64,000 nt of DNA from assembly GCF_004214795.1 (NCBI RefSeq), contig NZ_CP035928.1:1116001-1180000 (forward strand). The letters run 5' to 3'. Made by a program: the position numbers and the translations under genes. The notes beneath the pieces were generated by a model that made no database searches, was not told where the DNA came from, and worked only from the letters and a program-made list of their open reading frames with translations. Shown here in pieces: positions 17,672-26,829 of the stretch. Within the stretch, counting starts at the first letter, position 1. Every line of letters starts with the position of its first letter. This DNA comes from Malaciobacter pacificus. Its GTDB lineage: Bacteria > Campylobacterota > Campylobacteria > Campylobacterales > Arcobacteraceae.

Positions 17672-19624
17672 GTGAGTGAAACAATTCTAAAAAAAGAGAA
17701 CAGTGTCTTAAAATTGATAAAATATGGGGCATTAATTTCAATAATAATTGTTTCACTTCTTATAACAATACTTTTCGTAAAAGAAAAAAATGATCTTTTG
17801 TCTTCTGATATAAAGAAGATAGAAGAGAATTATTTATCTTTAAATAACAGAACTATCGAAAATCTTGTAAATAAAATATATAACTTAATTGAATTAGAAA
17901 AAGATTTTGAAAAAGAAGACTTTAATTCAGAAATAAAAGAAGAAGTAACTCAAGCTTATTCTTTAATCTTATCCCTTTATAATGAAAAAATAAATCAAAA
18001 AGAGTTTTCTCAAGAAAAATTTATAGGAAGTATAAAAAATGCTTTAAGAGATATTAGATTTAATAATGATGGATATCTTTTTTTATATACTATGGATGGA
18101 AAAAATATCTTCAATGGGGAATTTCCAGCAATTGAAGGAAAAAATTTATGGGAACATAAAGATTCAAAAGGTACTTTTTTATTAAAAGAGATGTATAGTA
18201 TTTTAAAAAATAAAGATGAGACTTTTTATGAATGGTTTTGGAAAGAAAAACCTAGTGATAAATTAGAATATAAAAAAATAGGTTTTTTTAAAAGAATACC
18301 TGAACTAAATATGTTTATTGGTGCAGGTTATTATGAAAAAAACTTGAAGAAACGAACTCAAACGAGAATTTTAAAAAAACTAAATAGTCTTAAATTAAAA
18401 GAACCTGAACACATTTTTATTTATGATTTAAAAGGGACATGTTTAGTTAACCCTAAAAAAGAGCTAATAGGAACTAATAGATACAATGTACAAAGTGAAG
18501 ATGGAAAATTTATTTTAAGAGATTTGATTGATTTCTCTATTAAAAATAAAGAGGGCTTTATCCAATACAATTCAACAGTTAAATTAAATGAATCATTGAT
18601 TTCTAATGACAAAATATCTTTTGTAAAACTATATGAAGATTGGAATTGGATGATAGGAAGTGGTTTTTATTTAGAAGAGCTTAAAAAAAGGATTATTGAA
18701 AAAAAAGAAGATTTAATTATTTCTAATAAAAAAACTATTAATGAAATAATTTTAATAGCTATAATAACTACATTTTTGATGATAATAGTATCTTTTTACT
18801 TATCAAATATTATCAATAATATCTTTCTTGATTATAAAAAAAGAATTGATTTAGAGATGAATAATACCCTTGAAAAAGAAAAACTTCTAATGCAACAATC
18901 TAAAATGGCAACAATGGGTGAAATGATAGCTAGTATTGCCCATCAATGGAAACAACCTTTAAATTTAATTTCAATCTCTAATGGTTTATTAAAAATAAAT
19001 AATCAAGAAAAAGGTTTTTCAACACTGCAAGAAATTACTAATGCTATAGATAATATTGATAATTCAGTACATAACTTATCTCAAACTATTGATGATTTTA
19101 AAAATTTCTTTAGTCCAAATAAAGAGAAAGTTACATTTAATATTCTAGATGCAGTTGAAGATACATTTAAACTAATTAATACACAATTTAAAAATAATGA
19201 TATAGTTATAATTAAAAATATAAAAGATATTGAGTTATTTGGTTATAAAAACGAATTGTTACAAGTACTTATAAATATATTAAAAAATTCAAAAGAAGCA
19301 TTAGTTGAAAATTCTAATTTATTAAATAAATACATTTTTATAACAGTAGAAAATAATCAAAATAAAGTTACTATTAAAATAAAAGATAATGCAGGTGGAG
19401 TTTCAAAAGAGAACCTAAATAAAGTTTTTGATGCATATTTTACTACTAAAGAGAAAAGTGGTGGAACAGGTATTGGGTTATATATTTGTAAACAAATAAT
19501 CGAAACTAGTATGAAAGGTGAAATTTTAGTTTCAAATGTCGAATATAAATATGAAAATGAGAATCATTTGGGTGCAGAATTTAAAATAATAATTCCAATA
19601 AATTTAGATAAAGATATAAAATGA
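17672..19624 (+). CDS. Membrane histidine kinase with periplasmic Cache domains
   Basis: About 650 residues. Membrane helix 1 (LIKYGALISIIIVSLLITILF) is followed by a roughly 330-residue periplasmic region with two Cache repeats (IRFNNDGYLFLYTMDGKN... and EPEHIFIYDLKGTCLVNP...DWNWMIGSGFYLEEL). Helix 2 (EIILIAIITTFLMIIVSFYL) leads to a HisKA core with H-box MGEMIASIAHQWKQPLN, N-box NILKNSKEAL, and G-boxes DNAGGVSKENLNKVFDAYFTTKE and GGTGIGLYICKQI. Cache domains usually bind small metabolites. GTG 17672 is preferred over ATG 17660 because GGAG at 17662-17665 is correctly spaced for it. The stop overlaps the next gene's ATG (ATGA), so it is co-expressed with the binding-protein/GGDEF gene. Confidence 0.9.
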   Translation: MSETILKKENSVLKLIKYGALISIIIVSLLITILFVKEKNDLLSSDIKKIEENYLSLNNRTIENLVNKIYNLIELEKDFEKEDFNSEIKEEVTQAYSLILSLYNEKINQKEFSQEKFIGSIKNALRDIRFNNDGYLFLYTMDGKNIFNGEFPAIEGKNLWEHKDSKGTFLLKEMYSILKNKDETFYEWFWKEKPSDKLEYKKIGFFKRIPELNMFIGAGYYEKNLKKRTQTRILKKLNSLKLKEPEHIFIYDLKGTCLVNPKKELIGTNRYNVQSEDGKFILRDLIDFSIKNKEGFIQYNSTVKLNESLISNDKISFVKLYEDWNWMIGSGFYLEELKKRIIEKKEDLIISNKKTINEIILIAIITTFLMIIVSFYLSNIINNIFLDYKKRIDLEMNNTLEKEKLLMQQSKMATMGEMIASIAHQWKQPLNLISISNGLLKINNQEKGFSTLQEITNAIDNIDNSVHNLSQTIDDFKNFFSPNKEKVTFNILDAVEDTFKLINTQFKNNDIVIIKNIKDIELFGYKNELLQVLINILKNSKEALVENSNLLNKYIFITVENNQNKVTIKIKDNAGGVSKENLNKVFDAYFTTKEKSGGTGIGLYICKQIIETSMKGEILVSNVEYKYENENHLGAEFKIIIPINLDKDIK

Positions 19625-21621
19625 AAAAAAACTTATTATATTTAATACTTATATTTTTTACTACTTTTTTAAGTGCCAATGAAAAAGTTGTGTTACAGCT
19701 AAAATGGTTTCATCAGTTTCAATTTGCAGGGTATTATGCTGCAAAAGAGAAAGGTTTTTATGATGAAGTTGGTTTAGATGTACAAATTAAACAAAGAGAT
19801 TTAAAATATAATAATATTGATGAAGTAATAAATGGAAATGCTCAGTATGGTATTGCTGATTCTATTTTAATTTTATATAGACTAAAACAACAGCCTGTAG
19901 TTATTATTTCTCCTATTTTTCAACACTCTCCTAGTGTTTTTATATCTCTAAAGAAAAATAAAATTTCTTCAGTTTATGAGTTAAATAATAAAAATGTTCT
20001 TTTTTATCCAAGTGATACTGATGGTTTTTCTCTTCTTGCAATGATTAAAAACTTTGATATAGATGTAAATTTAATTAGAGAAAGATATAAAAATGATTAT
20101 GTAAGACTTATTAATAATGAAGTTGATGTAATGCCTGCATATATTACAAATGAGCCATTTTTATTTAAGCAAAAAGGTTATGATGTAAATATTATAAATC
20201 CTACTAATTATGGTTTTGATATGTATGGAGATATACTTTTTACAAATGAAGATGAAGCAAGAAATCATCCTAAAAGAGTAGAAAAGTTTAAAGAAGCAAC
20301 ACTTAAAGGTTGGAAATATGCTTTAGAAAATAAAGAAGAGATAATAAAGCTTATAAGTGAAAAATATACTAAAGAAAAATCTATTGAACACTTAAGATAT
20401 GAAGCAGATGCAATTGAATCATTAATTAATATGAATGCTACACCACTTGGATATTTAGACCAAGGAAGAATTAGATACATAAGTGAGATGTATAAATATT
20501 ATGGTTTAACTCAATCAAAAATAGATTTAAATAACTTTCTATTTGAAGAAATTTCAAAAGATGATAAGAAAATAATATTAAATAATGAAGAGATTAAATA
20601 TTTAAAAGATAATCCTATTTTAAAGGTTTATAATTTTAACTCTTTTCCTCCATATAATTTTAATATGAATAATCATCCAAAAGGTTTTGTGATTGATTAT
20701 ATGGAACTATTTGGAAAAATCTTAGGTGTTAAAATAGAATTTATTCAAAATGTGTCATGGAAAGATTCATTTAATATGCTTAATAATAATCAGCTTGATA
20801 TTCTTCCAAATATAGCAATAAACGAAAAAAGAGAAGAGATTATAGATTTTACAAATTTTTCATTAGTCAATTTTCAAATGAGTTTAGGTGTAAATAAACA
20901 GTCAACTATTAAAACTTTAGAAGACTTAAAAAATAAAAAAGTTTCTGTTTTAAAAAATTCTTTTTTAGAAAATATATTAAAAAACAATTATCCCGAAATT
21001 CAATTATATACTACAGAAACAATAAAAGAGGCTATAGAAGCAGTTGCATCAAATAAAGTTGATGCAGTTGTAGATAATTTATCTACAATTGAGTATTTTA
21101 TAAATAAAAATTGGTTAAGTAATATAAAAACTATAGTTGTAAAAGAGAACAATATACAAACTATAACGCCTTTGCATATGGGTGTAAAAAAGGATAACTT
21201 AATTCTAAAATCAATTTTAGAAAAAGTTAATGAACAAATACCAGAAAAAGAGATTAGAAAATTAGTAGATAAATGGCTAAAGAATAGTTTTTATGAAGAG
21301 ATAAAATTAACTCAAATACAGCAAGATTATTTATCAAATAAAAGGAATATTAATTATTGTATTAATTCTAATTTAATGCCTATTGAAAAGATAGAAAATG
21401 GTAATTTAACGGGAATAACTTCTGAATATATAAATATTTTTAAAGAAAAATTGAATGTAAATTTCAATTATGTATCAACTAAGTCACTTAAAGAAGGTTT
21501 AGATAAATTATTAACACTTGATTGTGATTTAGCTACATTTATTCAAAATACAGATGAAAAAAATAAATTAGTTAATCTATCTGATTCACATTTTTCTTTC
21601 CCTTTTGTTTTAGTTACTTAA
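19621..21621 (+). pseudogene. Binding-protein/PAS/GGDEF sensor, 5' piece (split by ISa copy 2)
   Basis: A signal peptide (KKNLLYLILIFFTTFLSANE) is followed by an NMT1/ThiY-like binding domain (VVLQLKWFHQFQFAGYYAAKEKGFYDE, about residues 22-290), one complete SBP_bac_3-like domain (LKDNPILKVYNFNSFPPYNF... to WLKNSF, about 325-560) and the start of a second (YLSNKRNINYCINSNLMP). Native sequence ends at 21616; the final codons are ISa. Deleting ISa copies 2 and 3 and one copy of each target duplication joins 19621-21616, 23188-24188 and 25761-26123 into 3360 bp: 1119 codons plus a stop, fully in frame. The intact product would be a membrane diguanylate cyclase sensing a periplasmic ligand. The truncated protein lacks any membrane anchor and output domain. 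It overlaps the kinase gene by 4 bp. Confidence 0.9.
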
Positions 21622-23180
21622 CTTTCGCACGTTAAATTGATTAAAATTGTAGCTAAATCTCCCTAAAACATTACTCCTTTAGTTAATAATCTTATCCTTG
21701 TTGACATAAAAATAATTTAGTTGTTTTTCTATGATATTTTTCTATTTTGAACTCTCAATAAAGCCCTTAAATAGGCACTTTTAGCTATAATATCTATTAT
21801 ATTAAAGGGTAAGAATGCAGATAGAATCCAAGATCATCGGTATTATAAACGATAAGTTAAAAAATCCAATCTATGAAACATTACGTTTGTTAAATATGAA
21901 AACTATTTTAACCAAGAGCAATTTTTCTAAAAAAGAGGGAGTTGCTGTTCATATGGTTGTATTACATTTTGTATATATGCTGGTTATGAATAAAAAAATA
22001 TCAACCTTTATGGATCAAAGTAATGATAGTTTCAAAAAAGATGTATATTATCGATTACTTTCCAATACTTCTTATAATTGGAGAAAACTATTATCTCTTA
22101 GTTCTTTAAAGATCTTATCACTACTTCATAAAGTGCAAGATTCAAAGCTAGTAAGAGTTCTTATACTTGATGATACTGTTGAAGATAAAGTTGGTAAAAA
22201 TATAGAGGGAAGTTGTGACAACCTTTGGAGCAATAAAGCAAAGAGAAAAATCAGAGGTGTAAATGTTGTATCACTAAACTATAGTGATGGTTATTCAAAT
22301 TTTATGTTGGACTTTGCAATTGCTATGAACAGTTATGCAAGGGTAAAGATAGAAGAGTTTACAAATATTATTGATCATCGAACCAATGCACATAAGCGAA
22401 GATTGGAAAGCTTAAAAGGGAAATCACAAATTGCTATAGAGATGATTAAAAGAGCAGTAGCTAGTGGTATATATGCAGATTATCTGCTTGTAGATAGCTG
22501 GTATTCTAAACCTGTATTTATAGAAACTATGAATGAACTTGGATTGCAAGTCATTTCAAGAATGGTAAACAATGACAGGATATGGAATTTTACAGGAGAG
22601 AAAAAGACCCTTGATGGCATCTATAACAAATTTAAAAAGCTTAAATCTATCAAGATGGGTCAATATGGCAAAAAGATAAAGTTTGAGTATTTTTCAACCA
22701 TAGTTGAACATAAAAAAGCTGGTAAATTAAAAATTGTTTTTATAAAAACAAAAGAGAATTTAATACCAATCGTATCAACCAATCTTATACTTAGTGATGA
22801 AGAGATTATAGATATTTATAAAAGACGATGGGATATAGAACAAGGGTATAAAGAACTTCGTGAACACTTTGGATTCGGAAAAGAAGAGAATCGAATCTAT
22901 GAAGCTTTGATAGCCAGAATTACACTATCTTTTTTTACATACAATGTTGTTAGCTATATAAATCGTATCAGCAATGAACCTAAAACAATTGGTGGATTGT
23001 TTAAAGATTTAGAATGTGAACTTCATACTCTAGCAATAGCTATGCAAGCATTTTTAGCTATTTTAGATGAGATTGCAAAAATTGAAGAAGTTGTCAATAG
23101 AAATGAGGATTTTACAGCTATCATTGATCTATTAAGAGATGTGACTGGAAAATTGCTTGGTTTTAGGTGCGAAAGTTAAG
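21617..23180 (+). mobile_element. Insertion sequence ISa, copy 2 (1564 bp), TSD TTAGTTA
   Basis: The terminal repeats CTTAACTTTCGCAC (21617-21630) and complement (23167-23180) bound the same element as at 4926. TTAGTTA immediately precedes (21610-21616) and follows (23181-23187) it, a 7-bp target duplication. The transposase runs in the same direction as the interrupted gene. Non-coding 21631-21814 holds the transposase promoter (TATAAT at 21786-21791). Confidence 0.96.
21815..23179 (+). CDS. IS4-like DDE transposase (ISa copy 2)
   Basis: A 454-residue transposase identical in sequence to those at 4927-6291 and 24190-25554. The DDE residues lie in LILDDTVEDK, LLVDSWYSK and RRWDIEQGYKELR. A TATAAT 24 bases upstream of the ATG and AAAGGG at 21804-21809 give it its own promoter and ribosome site. 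The stop codon is inside the right inverted repeat. Confidence 0.94.
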   Translation: MQIESKIIGIINDKLKNPIYETLRLLNMKTILTKSNFSKKEGVAVHMVVLHFVYMLVMNKKISTFMDQSNDSFKKDVYYRLLSNTSYNWRKLLSLSSLKILSLLHKVQDSKLVRVLILDDTVEDKVGKNIEGSCDNLWSNKAKRKIRGVNVVSLNYSDGYSNFMLDFAIAMNSYARVKIEEFTNIIDHRTNAHKRRLESLKGKSQIAIEMIKRAVASGIYADYLLVDSWYSKPVFIETMNELGLQVISRMVNNDRIWNFTGEKKTLDGIYNKFKKLKSIKMGQYGKKIKFEYFSTIVEHKKAGKLKIVFIKTKENLIPIVSTNLILSDEEIIDIYKRRWDIEQGYKELREHFGFGKEENRIYEALIARITLSFFTYNVVSYINRISNEPKTIGGLFKDLECELHTLAIAMQAFLAILDEIAKIEEVVNRNEDFTAIIDLLRDVTGKLLGFRCES

Positions 23181-24188
23181 TTAGTTACAAAACTTGATAA
23201 AACTTTTATCTCTTCTTTAAAGTTTTTGGATGGCAAAAAAATTGCATATGTGGATGAGATATACAAAGAAATGCTGATAAAAAAATACCCACAAATAGAG
23301 TTTATAAAAGTTGATTCATTAAAAGAAGGATTAAATAAAGTTAATAACGATGATTTTTTTGGTTTAGTTGAAATTCTTCCTGTTGTGGGACATGAAATAC
23401 AAAAAGACTTTTCAAATAGTCTTAAAATATCAAAAGAGATTTTTAATAATATTAATATTTCAATTGCTAGTTCTAGAAATAATTTAATATTAAATGATAT
23501 TGTTAATAAATTACTTAATTCTATTACAAATGAAAATAAAGAAAAGATGCTTAATAATTGGATTTCTATTAACTATGAAAAAGAGATTAATTATGAAAAA
23601 GTTTTAATTATTGGGTCTGTTTTTATACTAGTTCTTATTATTATTTCTTTTAAAAATAGACAAATCAATAATCTTAATACTCAGATGAAAAAATATATTG
23701 ATATTGTTGATAAAAATATTTTAACATCATCAACTGATTTAGATGGTAATATTACTAAGGTTTCTGAAGCTTTTTGTGAAATAAGTGGATATACAAAAGA
23801 TGAATTAATAGGTCGTAATCATAGAATAATAAGACATCCAGATATGAATGATTCTACTTATAAGCACTTATGGGAAACAATAACTCGTGGAAAGACATGG
23901 AAAGGTGAGATAAAAAATCTTAAAAAGAATAAAGAACATTATTGGGTAGAAGCATCTATATCTCCAATGTTTAATAAAAATAAAGAGATTATTGGATACA
24001 CAGCTATTAGAGTTGATATTACTGATAAAAAAAGAATAGAAGAGATCTCAATAACTGATGGACTAACAAATATTTATAATAGAAGATATTTCGATGATGC
24101 CTTTCCAAATATAATTAACAATGCAAAAAGAAAAGATGAATTATTAGCCTTTTTATTTATGGATTTCGATCATTTTAAACAATATAAT
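23181..24188 (+). pseudogene. Binding-protein/PAS/GGDEF sensor, middle piece
   Basis: The fragment lies between ISa copies 2 and 3. It continues the second SBP_bac_3-like domain (VTKLDKTFISSLKFLDGKKIAYVDEIYKE...), crosses a membrane helix (KVLIIGSVFILVLIIISF), and contains an Aer/CetB-type PAS domain (STDLDGNITKVSEAFCEISGYTKDELIG, RIIRHPDMNDSTYKHLWETI, HYWVEASISPMF). It then enters GGDEF (ITDGLTNIYNRRYFDD, FLFMDFDHFKQYN). An apparent ORF from 23157 borrows a start inside the IS. The first seven bases are the duplicated target. Confidence 0.9.
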
Positions 24189-25752
24189 CTTAACTTTCGC
24201 ACCTAAAACCAAGCAATTTTCCAGTCACATCTCTTAATAGATCAATGATAGCTGTAAAATCCTCATTTCTATTGACAACTTCTTCAATTTTTGCAATCTC
24301 ATCTAAAATAGCTAAAAATGCTTGCATAGCTATTGCTAGAGTATGAAGTTCACATTCTAAATCTTTAAACAATCCACCAATTGTTTTAGGTTCATTGCTG
24401 ATACGATTTATATAGCTAACAACATTGTATGTAAAAAAAGATAGTGTAATTCTGGCTATCAAAGCTTCATAGATTCGATTCTCTTCTTTTCCGAATCCAA
24501 AGTGTTCACGAAGTTCTTTATACCCTTGTTCTATATCCCATCGTCTTTTATAAATATCTATAATCTCTTCATCACTAAGTATAAGATTGGTTGATACGAT
24601 TGGTATTAAATTCTCTTTTGTTTTTATAAAAACAATTTTTAATTTACCAGCTTTTTTATGTTCAACTATGGTTGAAAAATACTCAAACTTTATCTTTTTG
24701 CCATATTGACCCATCTTGATAGATTTAAGCTTTTTAAATTTGTTATAGATGCCATCAAGGGTCTTTTTCTCTCCTGTAAAATTCCATATCCTGTCATTGT
24801 TTACCATTCTTGAAATGACTTGCAATCCAAGTTCATTCATAGTTTCTATAAATACAGGTTTAGAATACCAGCTATCTACAAGCAGATAATCTGCATATAT
24901 ACCACTAGCTACTGCTCTTTTAATCATCTCTATAGCAATTTGTGATTTCCCTTTTAAGCTTTCCAATCTTCGCTTATGTGCATTGGTTCGATGATCAATA
25001 ATATTTGTAAACTCTTCTATCTTTACCCTTGCATAACTGTTCATAGCAATTGCAAAGTCCAACATAAAATTTGAATAACCATCACTATAGTTTAGTGATA
25101 CAACATTTACACCTCTGATTTTTCTCTTTGCTTTATTGCTCCAAAGGTTGTCACAACTTCCCTCTATATTTTTACCAACTTTATCTTCAACAGTATCATC
25201 AAGTATAAGAACTCTTACTAGCTTTGAATCTTGCACTTTATGAAGTAGTGATAAGATCTTTAAAGAACTAAGAGATAATAGTTTTCTCCAATTATAAGAA
25301 GTATTGGAAAGTAATCGATAATATACATCTTTTTTGAAACTATCATTACTTTGATCCATAAAGGTTGATATTTTTTTATTCATAACCAGCATATATACAA
25401 AATGTAATACAACCATATGAACAGCAACTCCCTCTTTTTTAGAAAAATTGCTCTTGGTTAAAATAGTTTTCATATTTAACAAACGTAATGTTTCATAGAT
25501 TGGATTTTTTAACTTATCGTTTATAATACCGATGATCTTGGATTCTATCTGCATTCTTACCCTTTAATATAATAGATATTATAGCTAAAAGTGCCTATTT
25601 AAGGGCTTTATTGAGAGTTCAAAATAGAAAAATATCATAGAAAAACAACTAAATTATTTTTATGTCAACAAGGATAAGATTATTAACTAAAGGAGTAATG
25701 TTTTAGGGAGATTTAGCTACAATTTTAATCAATTTAACGTGCGAAAGTTAAG
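24189..25752 (-). mobile_element. Insertion sequence ISa, copy 3 (1564 bp), TSD AATATAAT
   Basis: Ends CTTAACTTTCGCAC (24189-24202) and complement (25739-25752). AATATAAT occurs directly on both sides (24181-24188 and 25753-25760), an 8-bp target duplication. The element is inverted relative to copy 2, so the pair forms a 1.56-kb inverted repeat around a 1-kb gene segment. Confidence 0.96.
24190..25554 (-). CDS. IS4-like DDE transposase (ISa copy 3)
   Basis: The third copy of the 454-residue transposase, with the same sequence, DDE motifs and stop codon inside the terminal repeat as the other two. It is transcribed against the interrupted sensor gene, so it cannot supply transcription to the regulator and kinase downstream. 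Confidence 0.94.
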   Translation of the reverse strand: MQIESKIIGIINDKLKNPIYETLRLLNMKTILTKSNFSKKEGVAVHMVVLHFVYMLVMNKKISTFMDQSNDSFKKDVYYRLLSNTSYNWRKLLSLSSLKILSLLHKVQDSKLVRVLILDDTVEDKVGKNIEGSCDNLWSNKAKRKIRGVNVVSLNYSDGYSNFMLDFAIAMNSYARVKIEEFTNIIDHRTNAHKRRLESLKGKSQIAIEMIKRAVASGIYADYLLVDSWYSKPVFIETMNELGLQVISRMVNNDRIWNFTGEKKTLDGIYNKFKKLKSIKMGQYGKKIKFEYFSTIVEHKKAGKLKIVFIKTKENLIPIVSTNLILSDEEIIDIYKRRWDIEQGYKELREHFGFGKEENRIYEALIARITLSFFTYNVVSYINRISNEPKTIGGLFKDLECELHTLAIAMQAFLAILDEIAKIEEVVNRNEDFTAIIDLLRDVTGKLLGFRCES

Positions 25753-26123
25753 AATATAATGATAATTATGGACATCAAAAAGGTGATGATGTTTTAATAA
25801 AAGTAGCAGAATGTTTACAAAATAATTTAAATCGTTCTTCTGATTATAGCTTTAGATTAGGTGGAGAAGAGTTTGCTGTTGTTTATCAAGCAAAAACAAA
25901 AGAGGCTGCTTTATCATTTGCTAATAAATTAAGAGAAAGTATAGAGGACTTAAAAATTAAACATGAATTTAGTAGTGTTAGTTCTTATATTACAGTATCT
26001 ATGGGACTTATATGTAAAAATGCCAATGATATAATTGTTGATGAAGTATATAAACAAGCAGATGACTTACTTTATGAAGCTAAGAAAAATGGAAGAAACA
26101 GAGTTTGTGTTGAAAATATATGA
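25753..26123 (+). pseudogene. Binding-protein/PAS/GGDEF sensor, 3' piece with GGEEF site
   Basis: After the 8-bp target duplication the frame resumes as DNYGHQKGDDVLIKVAECL and carries an intact catalytic GGEEF. An RxxD inhibitory site (RSSD) lies exactly five residues before it, and the piece ends LYEAKKNGRNRVCVENI. The separated piece lacks the first half of the cyclase domain and a start codon, so it is silent unless the IS elements leave. The stop is 16 bp before the next response regulator. Confidence 0.9.
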
Positions 26124-26139
26124 TATTTGAAAGGAATAT

Positions 26140-26814
26140 ATGGTCTTTCTTAAGCAAAATATTTTGATTATAGAAGATGAGTTAGAAACTTTAGAGCTTA
26201 TGGTAGAAATTTTTGAATCTAAATTTTCAAAGGTATTTACTGCGGTTGATGGTTATGATGCTATTGAAGTGTTTAAAAATAATAAAATAGATGTTGTACT
26301 ATGTGATGTTAATATCCCTAAATTAAATGGGCTTGAAACTATAATTAAGATACGAGAGGTTGATTATAGTGTACCAATTATAATAATTACAGCATATTCT
26401 GATACAGAAACTTTACTTAAGGCCTCAAATTGTAATGTACAAGGATATATTTTAAAACCTATGAAGTTTGAAGACATTCAGTATATTCTAAAAAAAGTAT
26501 ATCAACATCAAAATAATGAGTATCATAATGGGCGAATTAGTATTAACTCTTCAATCATATTAGATACTGTTAATTCAGAGTTTATGTTTGAAGGAAACAG
26601 TGTAAAACTTACACTAAAAGAATTAGAATTTTTGAAATTACTTATAAAAAAAAGAGGTTCAGCAGTTCATTATTCAATAATTGAAAGAGTAGTTTGGAAT
26701 GATAATGTTATGTCAAGTACTAGTTTACGAACTTTAGTTAAAAATATTAGAAAAAAAATATCTTATGATATTGTAGAAAATGTACCTAAAGTTGGATACA
26801 AAGTAAATATTTAA
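26140..26814 (+). CDS. OmpR-type response regulator
   Basis: 224 residues. The receiver domain has the acidic pair in ILIIEDELE, phospho-acceptor Asp in VVLCDVNIPKLNG (about residue 57), the switch Thr in IIIITAYSD and Lys in GYILKPMKFED. The C-terminal winged helix is LTLKELEFLKLLIKKRG...SLRTLVKNIRKKI...VPKVGYKVNI. AAGGA precedes the ATG. It lies 16 bp after the GGDEF stop and 15 bp before a PAS kinase, its likely partner; the Cache kinase at 17672 is another possible donor. Both ISa insertions upstream may be polar on it. Confidence 0.93.
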   Translation: MVFLKQNILIIEDELETLELMVEIFESKFSKVFTAVDGYDAIEVFKNNKIDVVLCDVNIPKLNGLETIIKIREVDYSVPIIIITAYSDTETLLKASNCNVQGYILKPMKFEDIQYILKKVYQHQNNEYHNGRISINSSIILDTVNSEFMFEGNSVKLTLKELEFLKLLIKKRGSAVHYSIIERVVWNDNVMSSTSLRTLVKNIRKKISYDIVENVPKVGYKVNI

Positions 26815-26829
26815 TTAGATTGGGAAAGT

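Noticed and set aside
23157-24206. Independent gene starting inside ISa copy 2
   Set aside because: The apparent start codes for IS terminal sequence; true sequence begins at the target duplication and continues the upstream gene.
21617-25752. Composite transposon made of two ISa copies around a 1-kb cargo
   Set aside because: The middle segment is in frame with both outer gene pieces and each IS has its own target duplication, so these are two separate insertions into one gene, not a mobile unit.
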